Shown: one piece after another, positions 36,870-46,774 of the stretch
How positions within the stretch are numbered: position 1 is the stretch's first letter
How the letters are laid out: every line of letters begins with the position of its first letter
From: Vibrio tapetis subsp. tapetis
GTDB taxonomy: Bacteria; Pseudomonadota; Gammaproteobacteria; Enterobacterales; Vibrionaceae
NCBI RefSeq assembly: GCF_900233005.1
Contig: NZ_LT960611.1
Span: forward strand, 2,046,001-2,110,000
Reading direction: 5' to 3'
DNA length: 64,000 bases
Position numbers and translations under genes: made by a program
The notes under the pieces: model-generated
Databases searched by the model: none
What the model saw: the letters and a program-made list of their open reading frames with translations, nothing else
What the model was told of the DNA's origin: nothing

Positions 36870-38204
36870 ATGGATATGACCAAAAAGAAGGTTTGGCAAG
36901 CACGAAATAACAATGAACATGTTATGAGGCGTGATGATCACCGAGATCCTTTCCAACGCGACCGTGCTCGGGTTTTACACTCTGCAGCGTTTAGGCGCTT
37001 ACAAGCGAAAACTCAAGTTCACGGAACAGGCACGAACGACTTCCACCGAACTCGCCTGACCCACTCACTAGAAGCCGCTCAGTTAGGTTCGGGGATCCGT
37101 GCCCAACTCAAACGCAAGCAACCTGAATTTTCTGACATCTTGCCATCAGCCAGTTTGATGGAAGCTTTATGTTTGGCGCACGATATCGGTCACCCGCCGT
37201 ATGGTCATGGTGGTGAAGTCGCACTCAACTACATGATGCGTGATTTTGGGGGCTTTGAAGGTAATGCTCAAACTTTTCGTATTGTCACTCGACTAGAACC
37301 CTACACGCCTGAGCACGGCATGAATCTTACTCGCCGGTCAGTTTTAGGCTTACTGAAGTACCCCGCCTTTATAAGCCAAACTCAATCACTATTGCGCCCA
37401 GAACCCGTCGCGCATCAACGTCAGTTGAAAGCGCATGATTGGCTACCGGCCAAGGGAGTGTATGACGCCGACAGCGATTTACTTGATTGGGTATTAGCTC
37501 CTCTCAGTAACCACGACAGACACCTGTTTTCGACCATGCGAGAATCAAATTATTCGGATTCAGAACACAAGAAAACGCGTTTTAAATCTCTCGATTGCTC
37601 CATCATGGAGTTGGCCGACGACATTGCTTACGGCATCCACGACTTAGAAGACGCCATCGTGTTAGGCATGGTCACTCGAAATCAATGGCAGGAAAGCGCA
37701 GCGAGCCAATTAGCGGAATGCGGTGACTCATGGTTTGAAAGTAACATTCAACAAATCAGTGAAAAGCTCTTTTCTAGTGAACACTATCACAGGAAAGATG
37801 CGATCGGCAGCATCGTAAATGCCTTACTCACCAGTGTAAAAGTCGCCCCTTTACCCAATGCTAATTTTGATGAAGTGCTACTCAATTGGAACGCATTTTT
37901 AGACCCTGAAATGGAGCAAGCACTGGAGATATTCAAACAATTTGTCAGTCAATATGTGATTCAAATACCACAGGTTCAAATTGTTGAATACAAAGGCCAG
38001 CAGATCGTAATGGATTTGTTTGAAGCCTTAAGCGCAGACCCCGCAAGGCTTTTACCCGATACCACTAGAGAAAAATGGTTCAGTGCACAGCAAGAAAGCC
38101 AGGCAAGCGGCATGCGAGTGATCAGTGACTACATCTCGGCCATGACCGACGGTTACGCACAACGATTACATCAGCAACTATTTTCCGCCTATTCGCCCTA
38201 TTAG
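36870..38204 (+). CDS. dGTPase-like HD-domain triphosphohydrolase
   Basis: A 444-aa deoxyguanosinetriphosphate triphosphohydrolase-like protein (type 2 Dgt). HD elements are RLTHSLEAAQLGSGI, LAHDIGHPPYGHGGE and IMELADDIAYGIHDLEDA. It is expected to cleave dNTPs to deoxynucleosides and triphosphate, possibly with preference for dGTP. Some relatives defend against phage by lowering dNTPs, but nothing in the context suggests a defence role here. It follows yfbR by 77 bp and may share its transcript. Confidence 0.93.
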   Translation: MDMTKKKVWQARNNNEHVMRRDDHRDPFQRDRARVLHSAAFRRLQAKTQVHGTGTNDFHRTRLTHSLEAAQLGSGIRAQLKRKQPEFSDILPSASLMEALCLAHDIGHPPYGHGGEVALNYMMRDFGGFEGNAQTFRIVTRLEPYTPEHGMNLTRRSVLGLLKYPAFISQTQSLLRPEPVAHQRQLKAHDWLPAKGVYDADSDLLDWVLAPLSNHDRHLFSTMRESNYSDSEHKKTRFKSLDCSIMELADDIAYGIHDLEDAIVLGMVTRNQWQESAASQLAECGDSWFESNIQQISEKLFSSEHYHRKDAIGSIVNALLTSVKVAPLPNANFDEVLLNWNAFLDPEMEQALEIFKQFVSQYVIQIPQVQIVEYKGQQIVMDLFEALSADPARLLPDTTREKWFSAQQESQASGMRVISDYISAMTDGYAQRLHQQLFSAYSPY

Positions 38205-38211
38205 CCTTGAT

Positions 38212-38847
38212 CTACTCTCTACCAGAAAAGTGCTTGGCCCTTAATTCTGCCGGAATGTGGGCCATTTGCTTATCGACCATTTGATCAAACGCATCGATAA
38301 GAGGTTGATAATCTGTCTCTCCATCGAGGAGAGTCAAAACATGAAAACCCGCCTCAACGGTGGATAAACTGTTCGCTGACGGCGCTTTTCTCATGCGATA
38401 ATTACCCGATAAATCTTCTGGTAACGCGATGCATGGCAATGAATGTAAGTTGGTAGAAAGTTGCCACATTTTATAGGCTTTTTTCCACGTACCATCTAAT
38501 AAGATCACACGCCATTGTGTTGATTGCCCCAACGGGTGTTGATTTTTCTGTTGCATCGCTATCAAATCTTCAAGAGCGGTACTCGATTCACCAGGGTACA
38601 GAACTAACGTCACCACGCCCTCTTCAGCCAGTAACTCGTTCAGTACTTTGTCTTCACTGAAGTTTTCTCCAACCAATATTTGGCTATTAGCCAGCGATAA
38701 CTTCAAGATACGCGCCGTTCCTTTAGGTTGGTGTGCTTCGCTTGAATGCTGAAGAATGATAAGCTCAATCTCCGATTCAATCGGCGTAATCAAACAACAG
38801 ATACACATTTTTGTGGCTTTACCACATTGAAGACAATATCGATACAT
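38212..38847 (-). CDS. DTW-domain tRNA-uridine aminocarboxypropyltransferase (TapT-like)
   Basis: A 211-aa DTW-domain protein. The N-terminal CLQCGKATKMCICC cysteine cluster probably binds zinc. The DxTW motif reads ILLDGTWKKAYKM, followed by RMRKAPSANSLSTVEA. Family members transfer the 3-amino-3-carboxypropyl group from AdoMet to uridine in tRNA (acp3U47 by E. coli TapT). Its start codon lies only 3 bp from the divergent rhombosortase start. Confidence 0.87.
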   Translation of the reverse strand: MYRYCLQCGKATKMCICCLITPIESEIELIILQHSSEAHQPKGTARILKLSLANSQILVGENFSEDKVLNELLAEEGVVTLVLYPGESSTALEDLIAMQQKNQHPLGQSTQWRVILLDGTWKKAYKMWQLSTNLHSLPCIALPEDLSGNYRMRKAPSANSLSTVEAGFHVLTLLDGETDYQPLIDAFDQMVDKQMAHIPAELRAKHFSGRE

Positions 38848-38850
38848 GGA

Positions 38851-39429
38851 GTGACTTTGTACCCTTTGTTAATAGTAATCAGCCTAGTGATGACACTAGC
38901 TCAATGGCCCGCATTACAACCTTTCATCACTTGGGATGCAAGCCTTATTGCAGGCGGACAATGGTGGCGATTACTTTCTGGAAACTTCACTCACACTAAC
39001 CTTATTCACCTTGGTATGAACACCGCAGGTCTTTGGGTTATTGCGTTCTTCTTTCGCTCTATCGCACAACCTAAAGAGTGGTTAGCCGTATTGTTGGCCA
39101 GTTCGATACTGATAGGAGTGACATTACTAGGCAGTGACATCCAAGTTTACTTAGGCTTATCAGGTACATTGCATGGATTATTCGCCTATTATGCCCTCAA
39201 AGAGTCTTTAAGCGGCCGTAATTCAAGTTGGCTACTGATAGCGGGTATTTTGGCGAAAGTCGCTTATGAGTGTCTTATAGGAGCACCAGAAAGTACGGCG
39301 AGTATGATTAACGCTAGAGTAGCGACAGAGGCGCATTTAGTTGGGATGCTAGCTGGGTTCGCCTTAGGGTTACTGAACCATAAACTAACACCGCGCACCG
39401 TTAAGCAGAGTAATACCGACAACAGGTAA
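38851..39429 (+). CDS. rrtA: Rhombosortase (rhomboid-family intramembrane protease)
   Basis: A six-helix rhomboid-type membrane protease of about 192 aa. The serine motif is YLGLSGTLHGLFAYYAL; the catalytic histidine is in ATEAHLVGMLAG; HTNLIHLGMNTAGLW lies in the second helix region. Rhombosortases cleave proteins that end in a GlyGly-CTERM tail at the inner membrane. The V. cholerae orthologue in this same neighbourhood processes the protease VesB. The start is uncertain: GTG 38851 keeps the first helix, and TTG 38857 has a better-spaced GGAG. The frame extends upstream into the DTW gene but codes for polar sequence there. No GlyGly-CTERM substrate is encoded in the window. Confidence 0.85.
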   Translation: MTLYPLLIVISLVMTLAQWPALQPFITWDASLIAGGQWWRLLSGNFTHTNLIHLGMNTAGLWVIAFFFRSIAQPKEWLAVLLASSILIGVTLLGSDIQVYLGLSGTLHGLFAYYALKESLSGRNSSWLLIAGILAKVAYECLIGAPESTASMINARVATEAHLVGMLAGFALGLLNHKLTPRTVKQSNTDNR

Positions 39430-39523
39430 GTATTTAACATCATAGCTAACTCTACGCTGACCATTTGAAATAAGATTGAACTACAATAGCAGCCTCTTTG
39501 CTTCTACTTATGGCTCTGAATTA

Positions 39524-39808
39524 ATGACCGACATCAACAACACACCTCATGAAAACAACGCATCATGGCAGAAACCTTTTTTACTCTGTTTTGTATTTTT
39601 GATGATTGCGTTGCAATTCGTAGCTTACGGTAACGGAAATGAAGCCGTTGGGTTCCCGTTCAATTTCTATTCGTATAATACCAAGTTTGATACCCACCAC
39701 TTCTTCGCAGTGAGGTTAGCATCAAGCCTGTTGTTCTGGCTTGTTTTGTTCACCAGTGGATATACATTCATACGCTTTTATACTCGCAGAAAAAAGCAAT
39801 CTGACTAA
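39524..39808 (+). CDS. Small two-helix membrane protein, unknown function
   Basis: A 94-aa protein from ATG 39524 (MTDINNTPHENN). A frame 16 codons longer opens at TTG 39476. Two membrane helices (residues about 18-35 and 60-80) are joined by a loop rich in Tyr/Phe/Asn and followed by a basic tail (RRKKQSD). No family is recognised. Neither start has a clear ribosome site, so the gene call is moderate. Confidence 0.6.
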   Translation: MTDINNTPHENNASWQKPFLLCFVFLMIALQFVAYGNGNEAVGFPFNFYSYNTKFDTHHFFAVRLASSLLFWLVLFTSGYTFIRFYTRRKKQSD

Positions 39809-39833
39809 TTTGTACATGATACAAATTAGTCAG
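39801..39833. repeat. Perfect 14-bp inverted repeat at the gene end
   Basis: CTGACTAATTTGTA, loop CATGA, then the exact complement. The left arm contains the stop codon of the small membrane protein. No T-run follows, so it may stabilise the 3' end or act with Rho rather than as a classical terminator. Confidence 0.7.
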
Positions 39834-39970
39834 ATACGAATGCGCTGTGATTAAAATAGACGTTCAACGACAGCAACAAGCATCTACGTAGATAAGCTCT
39901 CAGTATTCTAGGGGGGCTCTGGAACTCACTACACCTTAACCGGCAGCACATTCGATTGGCAGCAAGCTTA

Positions 39971-40270
39971 CTACAGCTTTATTCGACCGCGGTTTTTCTC
40001 GACGGTTGCTAAGCCAATCCCTTTTACATTTGCCAGTTCTTCTGCAGTTTTAAACTGACCGTTCGCTTCTCGAAATTCGACGATTTCATGCGCTTTCTTC
40101 TCTCCGACACCTTTTAATAGAATCGCTAGCTCTTCTGCATCGGCGGTATTAATGTTAACGGTGATCTCGATACCTTCATGCTTACTTTGTGTTGTGGTTT
40201 CCGCTGCTATACCTAATTTAGGCACCATAAAAGCGAAACTAGCCATAAGTAGTGCGATCAGTATTTTCAT
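39971..40270 (-). CDS. comEA: ComEA-like DNA-binding protein (competence)
   Basis: A 99-aa protein with a signal peptide (about 22 residues) and a tandem helix-hairpin-helix domain: VNINTADAEELAILLKGVGEKKAHEIVEFRE then LANVKGIGLATVEKN. In V. cholerae the periplasmic ComEA binds incoming DNA and ratchets it through the outer membrane during natural transformation. It lies between ppiD and the rhombosortase region as in V. cholerae. Confidence 0.9.
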   Translation of the reverse strand: MKILIALLMASFAFMVPKLGIAAETTTQSKHEGIEITVNINTADAEELAILLKGVGEKKAHEIVEFREANGQFKTAEELANVKGIGLATVEKNRGRIKL

Positions 40271-40347
40271 CTGTATTCCCTTTTTAGTAATGAAAGCCGC
40301 ATACTCCCAACAAAAGAACGCTGATAAAAATGTAGTTTGCTAAAAAC

Positions 40348-40375
40348 AAAACAGGCCGCATAAGCGGCCTGTTTT
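40348..40375 (-). terminator. Intrinsic terminator of ppiD
   Basis: AAAACAGGCCGC, loop ATAA, GCGGCCTGTTTT. It sits 24 nt past the ppiD stop on the minus strand and is followed there by further T-rich sequence. Confidence 0.9.
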
Positions 40376-40398
40376 AATTGCATGTTTCTCTCGGTAAA

Positions 40399-42261
40399 TT
40401 ACTGAGCGGCATCCAATACGTAGTACTCGATATCAGCATCCGCACGCAAGGCGTTTAGCGTTGCTTGAAGATCTTGTTGAGTATTAGTACGAACTAACTG
40501 AGCACCGATTTGCGCTGTATAAGCTGGCTCTATTTGAGACGCAACACCAGACAACTCAACAACAACGATGTTGCCTTGCATGTCTTTCGCTTGGCCGTAA
40601 ACTTTGTCACCTTCAGCTGGCTTCGCCATAGCGAAAACAGTGTTAGCAAACTCATGCCCACGATCAATGGTTTCAACGTCGCCAAAGCTCAATTGGTTAG
40701 CTTCTAATGCTGTTTGTGTGCCCGCTCTAAGCTCGCTGACTAGCGTTGAAGCCAATTCAATAGCTTGTTGCTCGCCTTTCTTAGAAGCCAGCGCAGAAGT
40801 CGCCTGCGCCTTCACGTCTTCTAAAGGAAGAACAGACTCATCACGGTAATCATCAACACGAACGACGATAACGTGCTCAGGTGCCACTTCCACCACTTCT
40901 GAGTTAAGACCTGTGTCTTTTACTTCAGAGTCTAAAATGGTTTGCATTACCACTGGGTTTAGTAGCAGTTCAGGCGCATCAACTTCAGAGATAAAGTCGG
41001 TATGTGCAACTTTATGACCAATCGCTTCTGCTGCGTCATCAAGAGAGTCTGGGAATTCAAATGCTACGCGCTCTAGTTCCGTTTGCAGTTCGTAAAAACG
41101 CTCTACCGCTTGAGTATCAATCAGCTCTTGTTTGATTTCAGCGGCAACCGCTTCAAATGGCTGAGCTTGTGGCTCTTTTAGGTCATCAAGTTTAATGATG
41201 TGGTAACCAAAGTCTGATTTCACAAGGCCCGTTACATCACCCGCTTTCTCGATAGCAAAAGCTGCGTCTTCAAATGCTGGATCCATCACGCCACGTTCGA
41301 TCCAATCTAGTGAACCACCTTGCTCTGAACTGCCAGGATCTTCAGAGCGAGTTTTCGCAAGCTCAACGAAATCTGCACCCGCATTAAGCTCATCAAGCAC
41401 CGATTGAGCTTTTGCTTCATCGTCGCCGATGATTAAGATATGACTTACTTGGCGTTGCTCTTTGGTTGAGTATTGGTCGATGTGTGCTTGGTACTGAGCT
41501 TGTACTTGCTCGTCAGTCACTTTAACTTGTGATTTTAGCTCTTGCGCCGACAACTCAAGGTACGCCACTTTTAGCTGTTCAGGTCTTGTGAACTGAGCGG
41601 CATTTTGTTCGTAGTACTCTTTCACTTCTTCGTCGGTCAGGCTTACTTTTTCGCTGAACGTTTTCAGGTTAAGTGACAAAGAACGAATATCACGAGTTTG
41701 ACCAATAAGCTTACCTTGTTCCGCAACTTCGCTAGGAAGGCTAAACTCACTGGTTTGCAACGCAGACACTAGCTGATTGCGCACTTCATCACGACGCAAG
41801 TATTCGGCAAAGCTTTCAGGGCTAAAACCGGCACGGCGTAGTGCAGAAGCGTAAATTTCTTGGTCGAATGCACCACCGCTTTGAAACTGTGGCATTTCTA
41901 GAATCATAGCGCGAATTTGGTCGTCGCTGATTCGTAAACCCATTGCCTGAGCATGTTGCTCAAGTAAAATATCGTTGATCATTCGATCAATGATAGATTT
42001 ACGGAATGACTGAACGTACTGAGGGTCACCAAGTAGCGTCGAGAAGTAATCACCAAGTTGAGATTGCATTCTGTTGCGCTCATTTTGGTACGCTTGCTCA
42101 AATTCACCACGGCTAATTTCTGTATTTCCTACTTTCGCCGCTGCATTGTTGCTCGAACCTAAATAACCGCTCACTCCCGTAAATACGAAAGAAAGAATGA
42201 TCAAACCTAGGATAATTTTTACCGCGATGCTGTTTACGCCTTCGCGCAATCGCTCCATCAT
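40399..42261 (-). CDS. ppiD: Periplasmic folding chaperone / peptidyl-prolyl isomerase PpiD
   Basis: A 620-aa protein with a single N-terminal membrane helix (residues about 15-35), a SurA-like N-terminal chaperone region and a parvulin domain near residues 265-355 (RQVSHILI...GGSLDWIERGVMDPAFEDAAFAI...FGYHIIKL). It works at the periplasmic exit of the Sec translocon on newly exported proteins. It lies downstream of hupB in the order conserved across gammaproteobacteria. Confidence 0.95.
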   Translation of the reverse strand: MMERLREGVNSIAVKIILGLIILSFVFTGVSGYLGSSNNAAAKVGNTEISRGEFEQAYQNERNRMQSQLGDYFSTLLGDPQYVQSFRKSIIDRMINDILLEQHAQAMGLRISDDQIRAMILEMPQFQSGGAFDQEIYASALRRAGFSPESFAEYLRRDEVRNQLVSALQTSEFSLPSEVAEQGKLIGQTRDIRSLSLNLKTFSEKVSLTDEEVKEYYEQNAAQFTRPEQLKVAYLELSAQELKSQVKVTDEQVQAQYQAHIDQYSTKEQRQVSHILIIGDDEAKAQSVLDELNAGADFVELAKTRSEDPGSSEQGGSLDWIERGVMDPAFEDAAFAIEKAGDVTGLVKSDFGYHIIKLDDLKEPQAQPFEAVAAEIKQELIDTQAVERFYELQTELERVAFEFPDSLDDAAEAIGHKVAHTDFISEVDAPELLLNPVVMQTILDSEVKDTGLNSEVVEVAPEHVIVVRVDDYRDESVLPLEDVKAQATSALASKKGEQQAIELASTLVSELRAGTQTALEANQLSFGDVETIDRGHEFANTVFAMAKPAEGDKVYGQAKDMQGNIVVVELSGVASQIEPAYTAQIGAQLVRTNTQQDLQATLNALRADADIEYYVLDAAQ

Positions 42262-42433
42262 AATCTAAATACTCTCTAAAATTACGCCGAACGGCGAGTC
42301 GCTCTTGTGAGCGGAATGCGATTGATGATATCAGAAAAAGAAATGCGCACCAATTTGATGCGCATAATTCAGATACTTTTGGCAGATTTAGCTGCCAACT
42401 TATAACTATTTGCTGTTGTTTTAAACAATCAGC

Positions 42434-42706
42434 TTAGTTACAAGCGTCTTTAAGTGCTTTACCAGCTTTAAATGCAGGTACTTGCGCTTCAGCGATTTGG
42501 ATTTCTTCGCCAGTCTTAGGGTTACGACCTGTGCGAGCTGCACGAGTACGAACACTGAAAGTACCGAAGCCAACTAAAGCCACTTGATCACCAGATTGTA
42601 AAGTGTCGCTCACTGAGTCAATGAAAGCATCTAGAGCGCGACCAGCTGAAGCTTTAGAGATGTCTGCGTTCTCTGCAATTTTTTCTACTAGTTGTGTTTT
42701 GTTCAC
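42434..42706 (-). CDS. hupB: DNA-binding protein HU-beta
   Basis: A 90-aa HU/IHF-family protein starting [20 protein letters not shown], with the DNA-arm signature [22 protein letters not shown]. It bends and compacts DNA non-specifically as part of the nucleoid. The order lon-hupB-ppiD is conserved in enterobacteria and vibrios. Confidence 0.97.
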   Translation of the reverse strand: MNKTQLVEKIAENADISKASAGRALDAFIDSVSDTLQSGDQVALVGFGTFSVRTRAARTGRNPKTGEEIQIAEAQVPAFKAGKALKDACN

Positions 42707-42831
42707 TTGATGTTCCCCTTTACTACTACCTGTATGATTTGGCAGTATTCGTTCCGTTAAAAAAAATCTAATTATTTTTAGACCACGCCTTATAAATAAA
42801 GGCGTCGTCCTTGGTGAATTAACTTAGCGCC

Positions 42832-42870
42832 CTAAAAAAACGCTGACAAGCCTTTTAGGGCCTGTCAGCG
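42832..42870 (-). terminator. Intrinsic terminator of lon
   Basis: The arms CGCTGACA and TGTCAGCG enclose a second short GCC/GGC stem. On the minus strand a run of seven T follows. It is 30 nt beyond the lon stop and upstream of hupB, which implies a separate hupB promoter. Confidence 0.9.
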
Positions 42871-42901
42871 CGATTCTTTTACTTATTTTTGCTACACGTC
42901 A

Positions 42902-45253
42902 CTATTTTGCAGACTCTAAAGCCACACCGGACGGGTCGTTAGCCAATGCAATGGTCAATACTTCATCAATCCATTGAACTGGTTTTACAACTAAATCAGC
43001 AATAACGTTGTCTGGAATCTCTTCTAGATCACGTTCGTTTTCTTTTGGAATCACGACTGTTTTGATGCCACCACGATGTGCAGCAAGCAATTTTTCTTTC
43101 AGGCCGCCAATCGGAAGTACTTCACCACGTAGGGTAATTTCACCCGTCATAGCCACTTCAGAACGAACCGGATTACCCGTTAAGCTTGATACCAATGCAG
43201 TACACATTGCGATACCTGCACTAGGGCCATCTTTCGGGGTTGCGCCTTCAGGAACGTGTACGTGAATATCGCGCTTTTCGTAAAAATCGGCATTAATGCC
43301 CAATTTTTCTGCACGCGCTCGTACAACCGTCATTGCCGCTTGAATCGATTCTTGCATAACGTCGCCAAGTGAACCCGTTTGGGCTAACTTGCCTTTGCCT
43401 GGCATAGATTCAGTTTCAATCGTTAGTAGATCGCCACCCACTTCAGTCCAAGCTAAGCCCGTTACTTGCCCTACTCGGTTACTGTCATCAGCTTTACCAA
43501 AGTCGCAACGCTGAACACCTAAGTAATCTTTTAGGTTGTCGATATTAACCGTCACGCTCTTAAGCTCAGAGTCGAGTAAGATATTCTTCACTGCTTTACG
43601 GCAGATTTTTGAAATCTCACGCTCTAAGCTACGTACACCCGCTTCACGCGTGTAGTAACGAATAATGCCGATGATCGCGGAGTCTTCAATCGTGATCTCA
43701 TGCTCTTTAAGGCCGTTGCGTTGAATTTGCTTAGACAACAGATGGCTTTTCGCAATGTTTAACTTCTCGTCTTCTGTATAGCCAGAAAGACGAATCACTT
43801 CCATACGGTCCAGTAGCGGCCCCGGAATGTTCATAGAGTTCGACGTTGCAACGAACATAACATCAGACAGATCGTAATCGACTTCTAAATAGTGATCGTT
43901 AAATGAATTGTTTTGCTCAGGGTCAAGCACTTCCAACAAGGCAGAAGCCGGATCGCCACGCATATCTGAAGACATTTTGTCAATTTCATCAAGCAAGAAC
44001 AGTGGGTTCTTCACTTCGACTTTTGACATCTTCTGAATCAACTTACCCGGCATAGAGCCAATGTAAGTGCGGCGGTGACCGCGGATCTCTGCTTCATCAC
44101 GTACGCCACCTAGAGCCATACGAACGTATTTACGACCCGTAGCCGAAGCAATAGAGCGTCCTAAAGAGGTCTTACCCACACCAGGAGGCCCAACAAGACA
44201 TAAGATAGGCCCTTTTAGCTTGTTGATTCGGTTTTGAACGGCGAGGTACTCTAAAATGCGTTCTTTAACACGCTCAAGGCCGTAGTGGTCTTCGTTAAGT
44301 ACTTCTTCCGCTTTTGCTAAGTTCTTTTTCACCTTCGAGCGTTTAGCCCAAGGTACGCCAATCATCCAATCGATGTAGCTACGAACCACTGTTGCTTCTG
44401 CCGACATAGGCGACATCATTTTCAGTTTCTGTAACTCTTGCTCGGTTTTTTCACGAGCTTCTTTTGGCATTTTAGATTCTTCAATCTTAATCTTTAGCGC
44501 TTCAAACTCATCAGGAGCATCGTCCATCTCACCCAGTTCTTTTTGGATGGCTTTCATTTGCTCGTTCAGATAGTACTCGCGCTGAGATTTTTCCATCTGC
44601 TTTTTAACGCGACCACGAATGCGTTTTTCAACTTGCAGCAGATCGATTTCTGATTCCATCTGACCCATCAAGAACTCTAGACGTTCATTGACTTCAGTGA
44701 TCTCGAGAACTTGTTGCTTTTCTTCTAGCTTAAGCGGCATATGCGCAGCGATGGTATCCGCTAGGCGCGCTGCTTCATCGATGCCATTTAGTGAAGTCAG
44801 TACTTCAGGTGGGATCTTTTTATTCAGCTTAATAAAGCCTTCAAATTGGTTAATAGCGCTGCGAACAACAACTTCTTGCTCACGCTCATACAGTTCAGGC
44901 GTTAATAAATATTCTGCGTCAGCAACAAAAAATTCATCTTCTTTGAATTTATGAATTTTAGCGCGCTGTTGGCCTTCGACGAGTACCTTCACAGTACCAT
45001 CTGGTAGCTTAAGCAACTGCAAAATCGTGGCGACTGTACCAATTTCAAATAAGTCATCAATTGATGGCTCATCGGTGTCAGCTTGTTTTTGAGCAACTAA
45101 CAATACTTGCTTGTTGGTATCCATTGCAGATTCAAGGCAACGGATTGATTTCTCTCTTCCAACAAACAGAGGAATGACCATATGTGGGTAGACCACAACA
45201 TCTCGTAAAGGTAATACGGGAATCTCGATACGCTCGGAACGTTCCAAGTTCAT
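42902..45253 (-). CDS. lon: ATP-dependent protease Lon
   Basis: A 783-aa Lon protease. An N-terminal substrate-binding domain (residues about 10-200) and coiled region precede the AAA+ domain with Walker [12 protein letters not shown] and Walker [10 protein letters not shown]. The C-terminal protease domain carries the catalytic serine in [11 protein letters not shown] and a lysine in the following helix ([14 protein letters not shown]). It degrades misfolded and regulatory proteins. A sigma-32-type promoter precedes it. Confidence 0.98.
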   Translation of the reverse strand: MNLERSERIEIPVLPLRDVVVYPHMVIPLFVGREKSIRCLESAMDTNKQVLLVAQKQADTDEPSIDDLFEIGTVATILQLLKLPDGTVKVLVEGQQRAKIHKFKEDEFFVADAEYLLTPELYEREQEVVVRSAINQFEGFIKLNKKIPPEVLTSLNGIDEAARLADTIAAHMPLKLEEKQQVLEITEVNERLEFLMGQMESEIDLLQVEKRIRGRVKKQMEKSQREYYLNEQMKAIQKELGEMDDAPDEFEALKIKIEESKMPKEAREKTEQELQKLKMMSPMSAEATVVRSYIDWMIGVPWAKRSKVKKNLAKAEEVLNEDHYGLERVKERILEYLAVQNRINKLKGPILCLVGPPGVGKTSLGRSIASATGRKYVRMALGGVRDEAEIRGHRRTYIGSMPGKLIQKMSKVEVKNPLFLLDEIDKMSSDMRGDPASALLEVLDPEQNNSFNDHYLEVDYDLSDVMFVATSNSMNIPGPLLDRMEVIRLSGYTEDEKLNIAKSHLLSKQIQRNGLKEHEITIEDSAIIGIIRYYTREAGVRSLEREISKICRKAVKNILLDSELKSVTVNIDNLKDYLGVQRCDFGKADDSNRVGQVTGLAWTEVGGDLLTIETESMPGKGKLAQTGSLGDVMQESIQAAMTVVRARAEKLGINADFYEKRDIHVHVPEGATPKDGPSAGIAMCTALVSSLTGNPVRSEVAMTGEITLRGEVLPIGGLKEKLLAAHRGGIKTVVIPKENERDLEEIPDNVIADLVVKPVQWIDEVLTIALANDPSGVALESAK

Positions 45254-45286
45254 ACTATTCTCTCTTCCGTTTCTGCTTATGAGCAG

Positions 45287-45315
45287 TATATGGGGGCAAT
45301 TGGCGTATATTCAAC
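45287..45315 (-). promoter_or_regulatory. Heat-shock (sigma-32) promoter of lon
   Basis: On the minus strand GTTGAATA (45308-45315) is followed after about 12 nt by CCCCATATA (45287-45295), matching the sigma-32 consensus CTTGAAA / CCCCATnT. The E. coli lon promoter has the same TTGAAT...CCCCATATACTG core, so the element appears conserved. Confidence 0.8.
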
Positions 45316-45321
45316 GAGATA

Positions 45322-45350
45322 ATAAAAAAAAAGGAGGCAAAAGCCTCCTT
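45322..45350 (-). terminator. Intrinsic terminator of clpX
   Basis: AAGGAGGC, loop AAAA, GCCTCCTT. On the minus strand a tract of about ten T follows. It is 18 nt past the clpX stop. Confidence 0.93.
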
Positions 45351-45367
45351 AGTTTAATAATTGTGAA

Positions 45368-46648
45368 TTACTCTGCGCCGGCGGCCTGATTTTCAGTGCC
45401 GTTGTAGATAAGTAGCGGTTCAGATTCACCGTTAATTACGGAATCATCGATAACTACTTTGCTTACATCAGTGCTTGATGGAAGCTCATACATCGTCTCT
45501 AGAAGTACACCTTCTAGGATAGAACGCAAACCACGAGCACCTGTTTTACGGTCCATTGCTTTCTTAGCAATCGCTCGTAAGGCATCCTCGCGGAATTCAA
45601 GTTCAACATCTTCAATATCGAACAGTGCTGCGTACTGTTTCGTCAATGCATTTTTCGGCTCACAAAGAATTTGGATAAGTGCTTCTTCATCCAACTCTGT
45701 TAGCGTCGTTGTGACAGGAAGACGACCGATAAACTCTGGAATCAATCCATATTTAACGAGATCTTCTGGCTCAACCTGCATGAACAGTTCGCCAACCGTT
45801 TTGGTTTCATCTTTAGAGCGAACTTCCGCGCCAAAGCCAATACCAGAACCTGTTGCTGCACGTTGCTCAATCACTTTATCTAGCCCAGCAAATGCACCGC
45901 CACAGATAAATAGAATCTTAGATGTATCAACTTGAAGGAATTCTTGTTGTGGGTGCTTACGTCCGCCTTGCGGTGGAACCGACGCCACAGTACCTTCAAC
46001 TAACTTAAGCAATGCTTGTTGCACACCTTCACCAGATACGTCACGAGTAATTGATGGGTTTTCTGCTTTACGAGAAATCTTGTCGATTTCATCGATGTAA
46101 ACAATACCGCGCTCAGCTTTCGCTACGTCGTAATCACATTTTTGCAGTAGCTTTTGAATGATGTTTTCAACATCTTCACCCACATAACCGGCTTCGGTTA
46201 GTGTGGTTGCATCTGCCATTGTGAAAGGTACGTCTAGGAATCTTGCCAACGTTTCTGCAAGCAAGGTTTTACCACTACCTGTAGGGCCGATAAGCAAAAT
46301 ATTACTTTTACCTAGCTCAACACCTTCAGCAGTAGTGTCACCGTTACGCAGACGTTTATAGTGATTATAAACCGCAACAGCTAGCACTTTCTTAGCATAA
46401 TCTTGACCAATCACGTAATCATCTAGATGGGCACGGATCTCACGAGGCGTTGGTAACGCTGTAGATTCCTTTTTAGGCAACACATCTTTGATTTCTTCGC
46501 GAATAATGTCGTTACATAGATCGACACATTCGTCACAAATATATACGGATGGACCTGCGATTAGCTTGCGAACTTCGTGCTGGCTTTTGCCGCAGAAAGA
46601 GCAATATAGCAGTTTACCACTACCGCTCTCTTTGCTTTTATCTGTCAT
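45368..46648 (-). CDS. clpX: ClpX ATPase, specificity subunit of ClpXP
   Basis: A 426-aa AAA+ unfoldase. The N-terminal zinc domain has the CSFCGK...CDECVDLC cysteines. Walker A is [11 protein letters not shown], the pore loop is GYVGED, Walker B is [10 protein letters not shown], and the ClpP-binding IGF loop is in [10 protein letters not shown]. It recognises tagged proteins such as ssrA substrates and feeds them to ClpP, which is encoded next door. Confidence 0.98.
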   Translation of the reverse strand: MTDKSKESGSGKLLYCSFCGKSQHEVRKLIAGPSVYICDECVDLCNDIIREEIKDVLPKKESTALPTPREIRAHLDDYVIGQDYAKKVLAVAVYNHYKRLRNGDTTAEGVELGKSNILLIGPTGSGKTLLAETLARFLDVPFTMADATTLTEAGYVGEDVENIIQKLLQKCDYDVAKAERGIVYIDEIDKISRKAENPSITRDVSGEGVQQALLKLVEGTVASVPPQGGRKHPQQEFLQVDTSKILFICGGAFAGLDKVIEQRAATGSGIGFGAEVRSKDETKTVGELFMQVEPEDLVKYGLIPEFIGRLPVTTTLTELDEEALIQILCEPKNALTKQYAALFDIEDVELEFREDALRAIAKKAMDRKTGARGLRSILEGVLLETMYELPSSTDVSKVVIDDSVINGESEPLLIYNGTENQAAGAE

Positions 46649-46702
46649 TCGCTAACCTCTTTAGCCTTTTTCATTCTGGTTTGAGTGTATAACACTTTTG
46701 TT

Positions 46703-46734
46703 CAAAATGCGCCTGCATCTTTGAATACAGGCAC
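46703..46734 (-). terminator. Probable terminator after clpP
   Basis: A ten-pair stem with two G-U pairs (GTGCCTGTAT with ATGCAGGCGC on the minus strand), loop TCAAAG, followed by ATTTTG. It lies 40 nt past the clpP stop and may partly separate clpP from clpX. Confidence 0.6.
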
Positions 46735-46774
46735 CTTTTGCAATAATAGGTCGGGCTTTATTATGCCCTAGATA

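Noticed and set aside
36870..38204. dGTPase-like gene as part of an anti-phage island
   Set aside because: It sits in the conserved alaA-yfbR-DTW-rhombosortase order and has no defence genes beside it.
45459..45935. 158-aa frame on the plus strand inside clpX
   Set aside because: Antisense shadow of clpX; no independent evidence.
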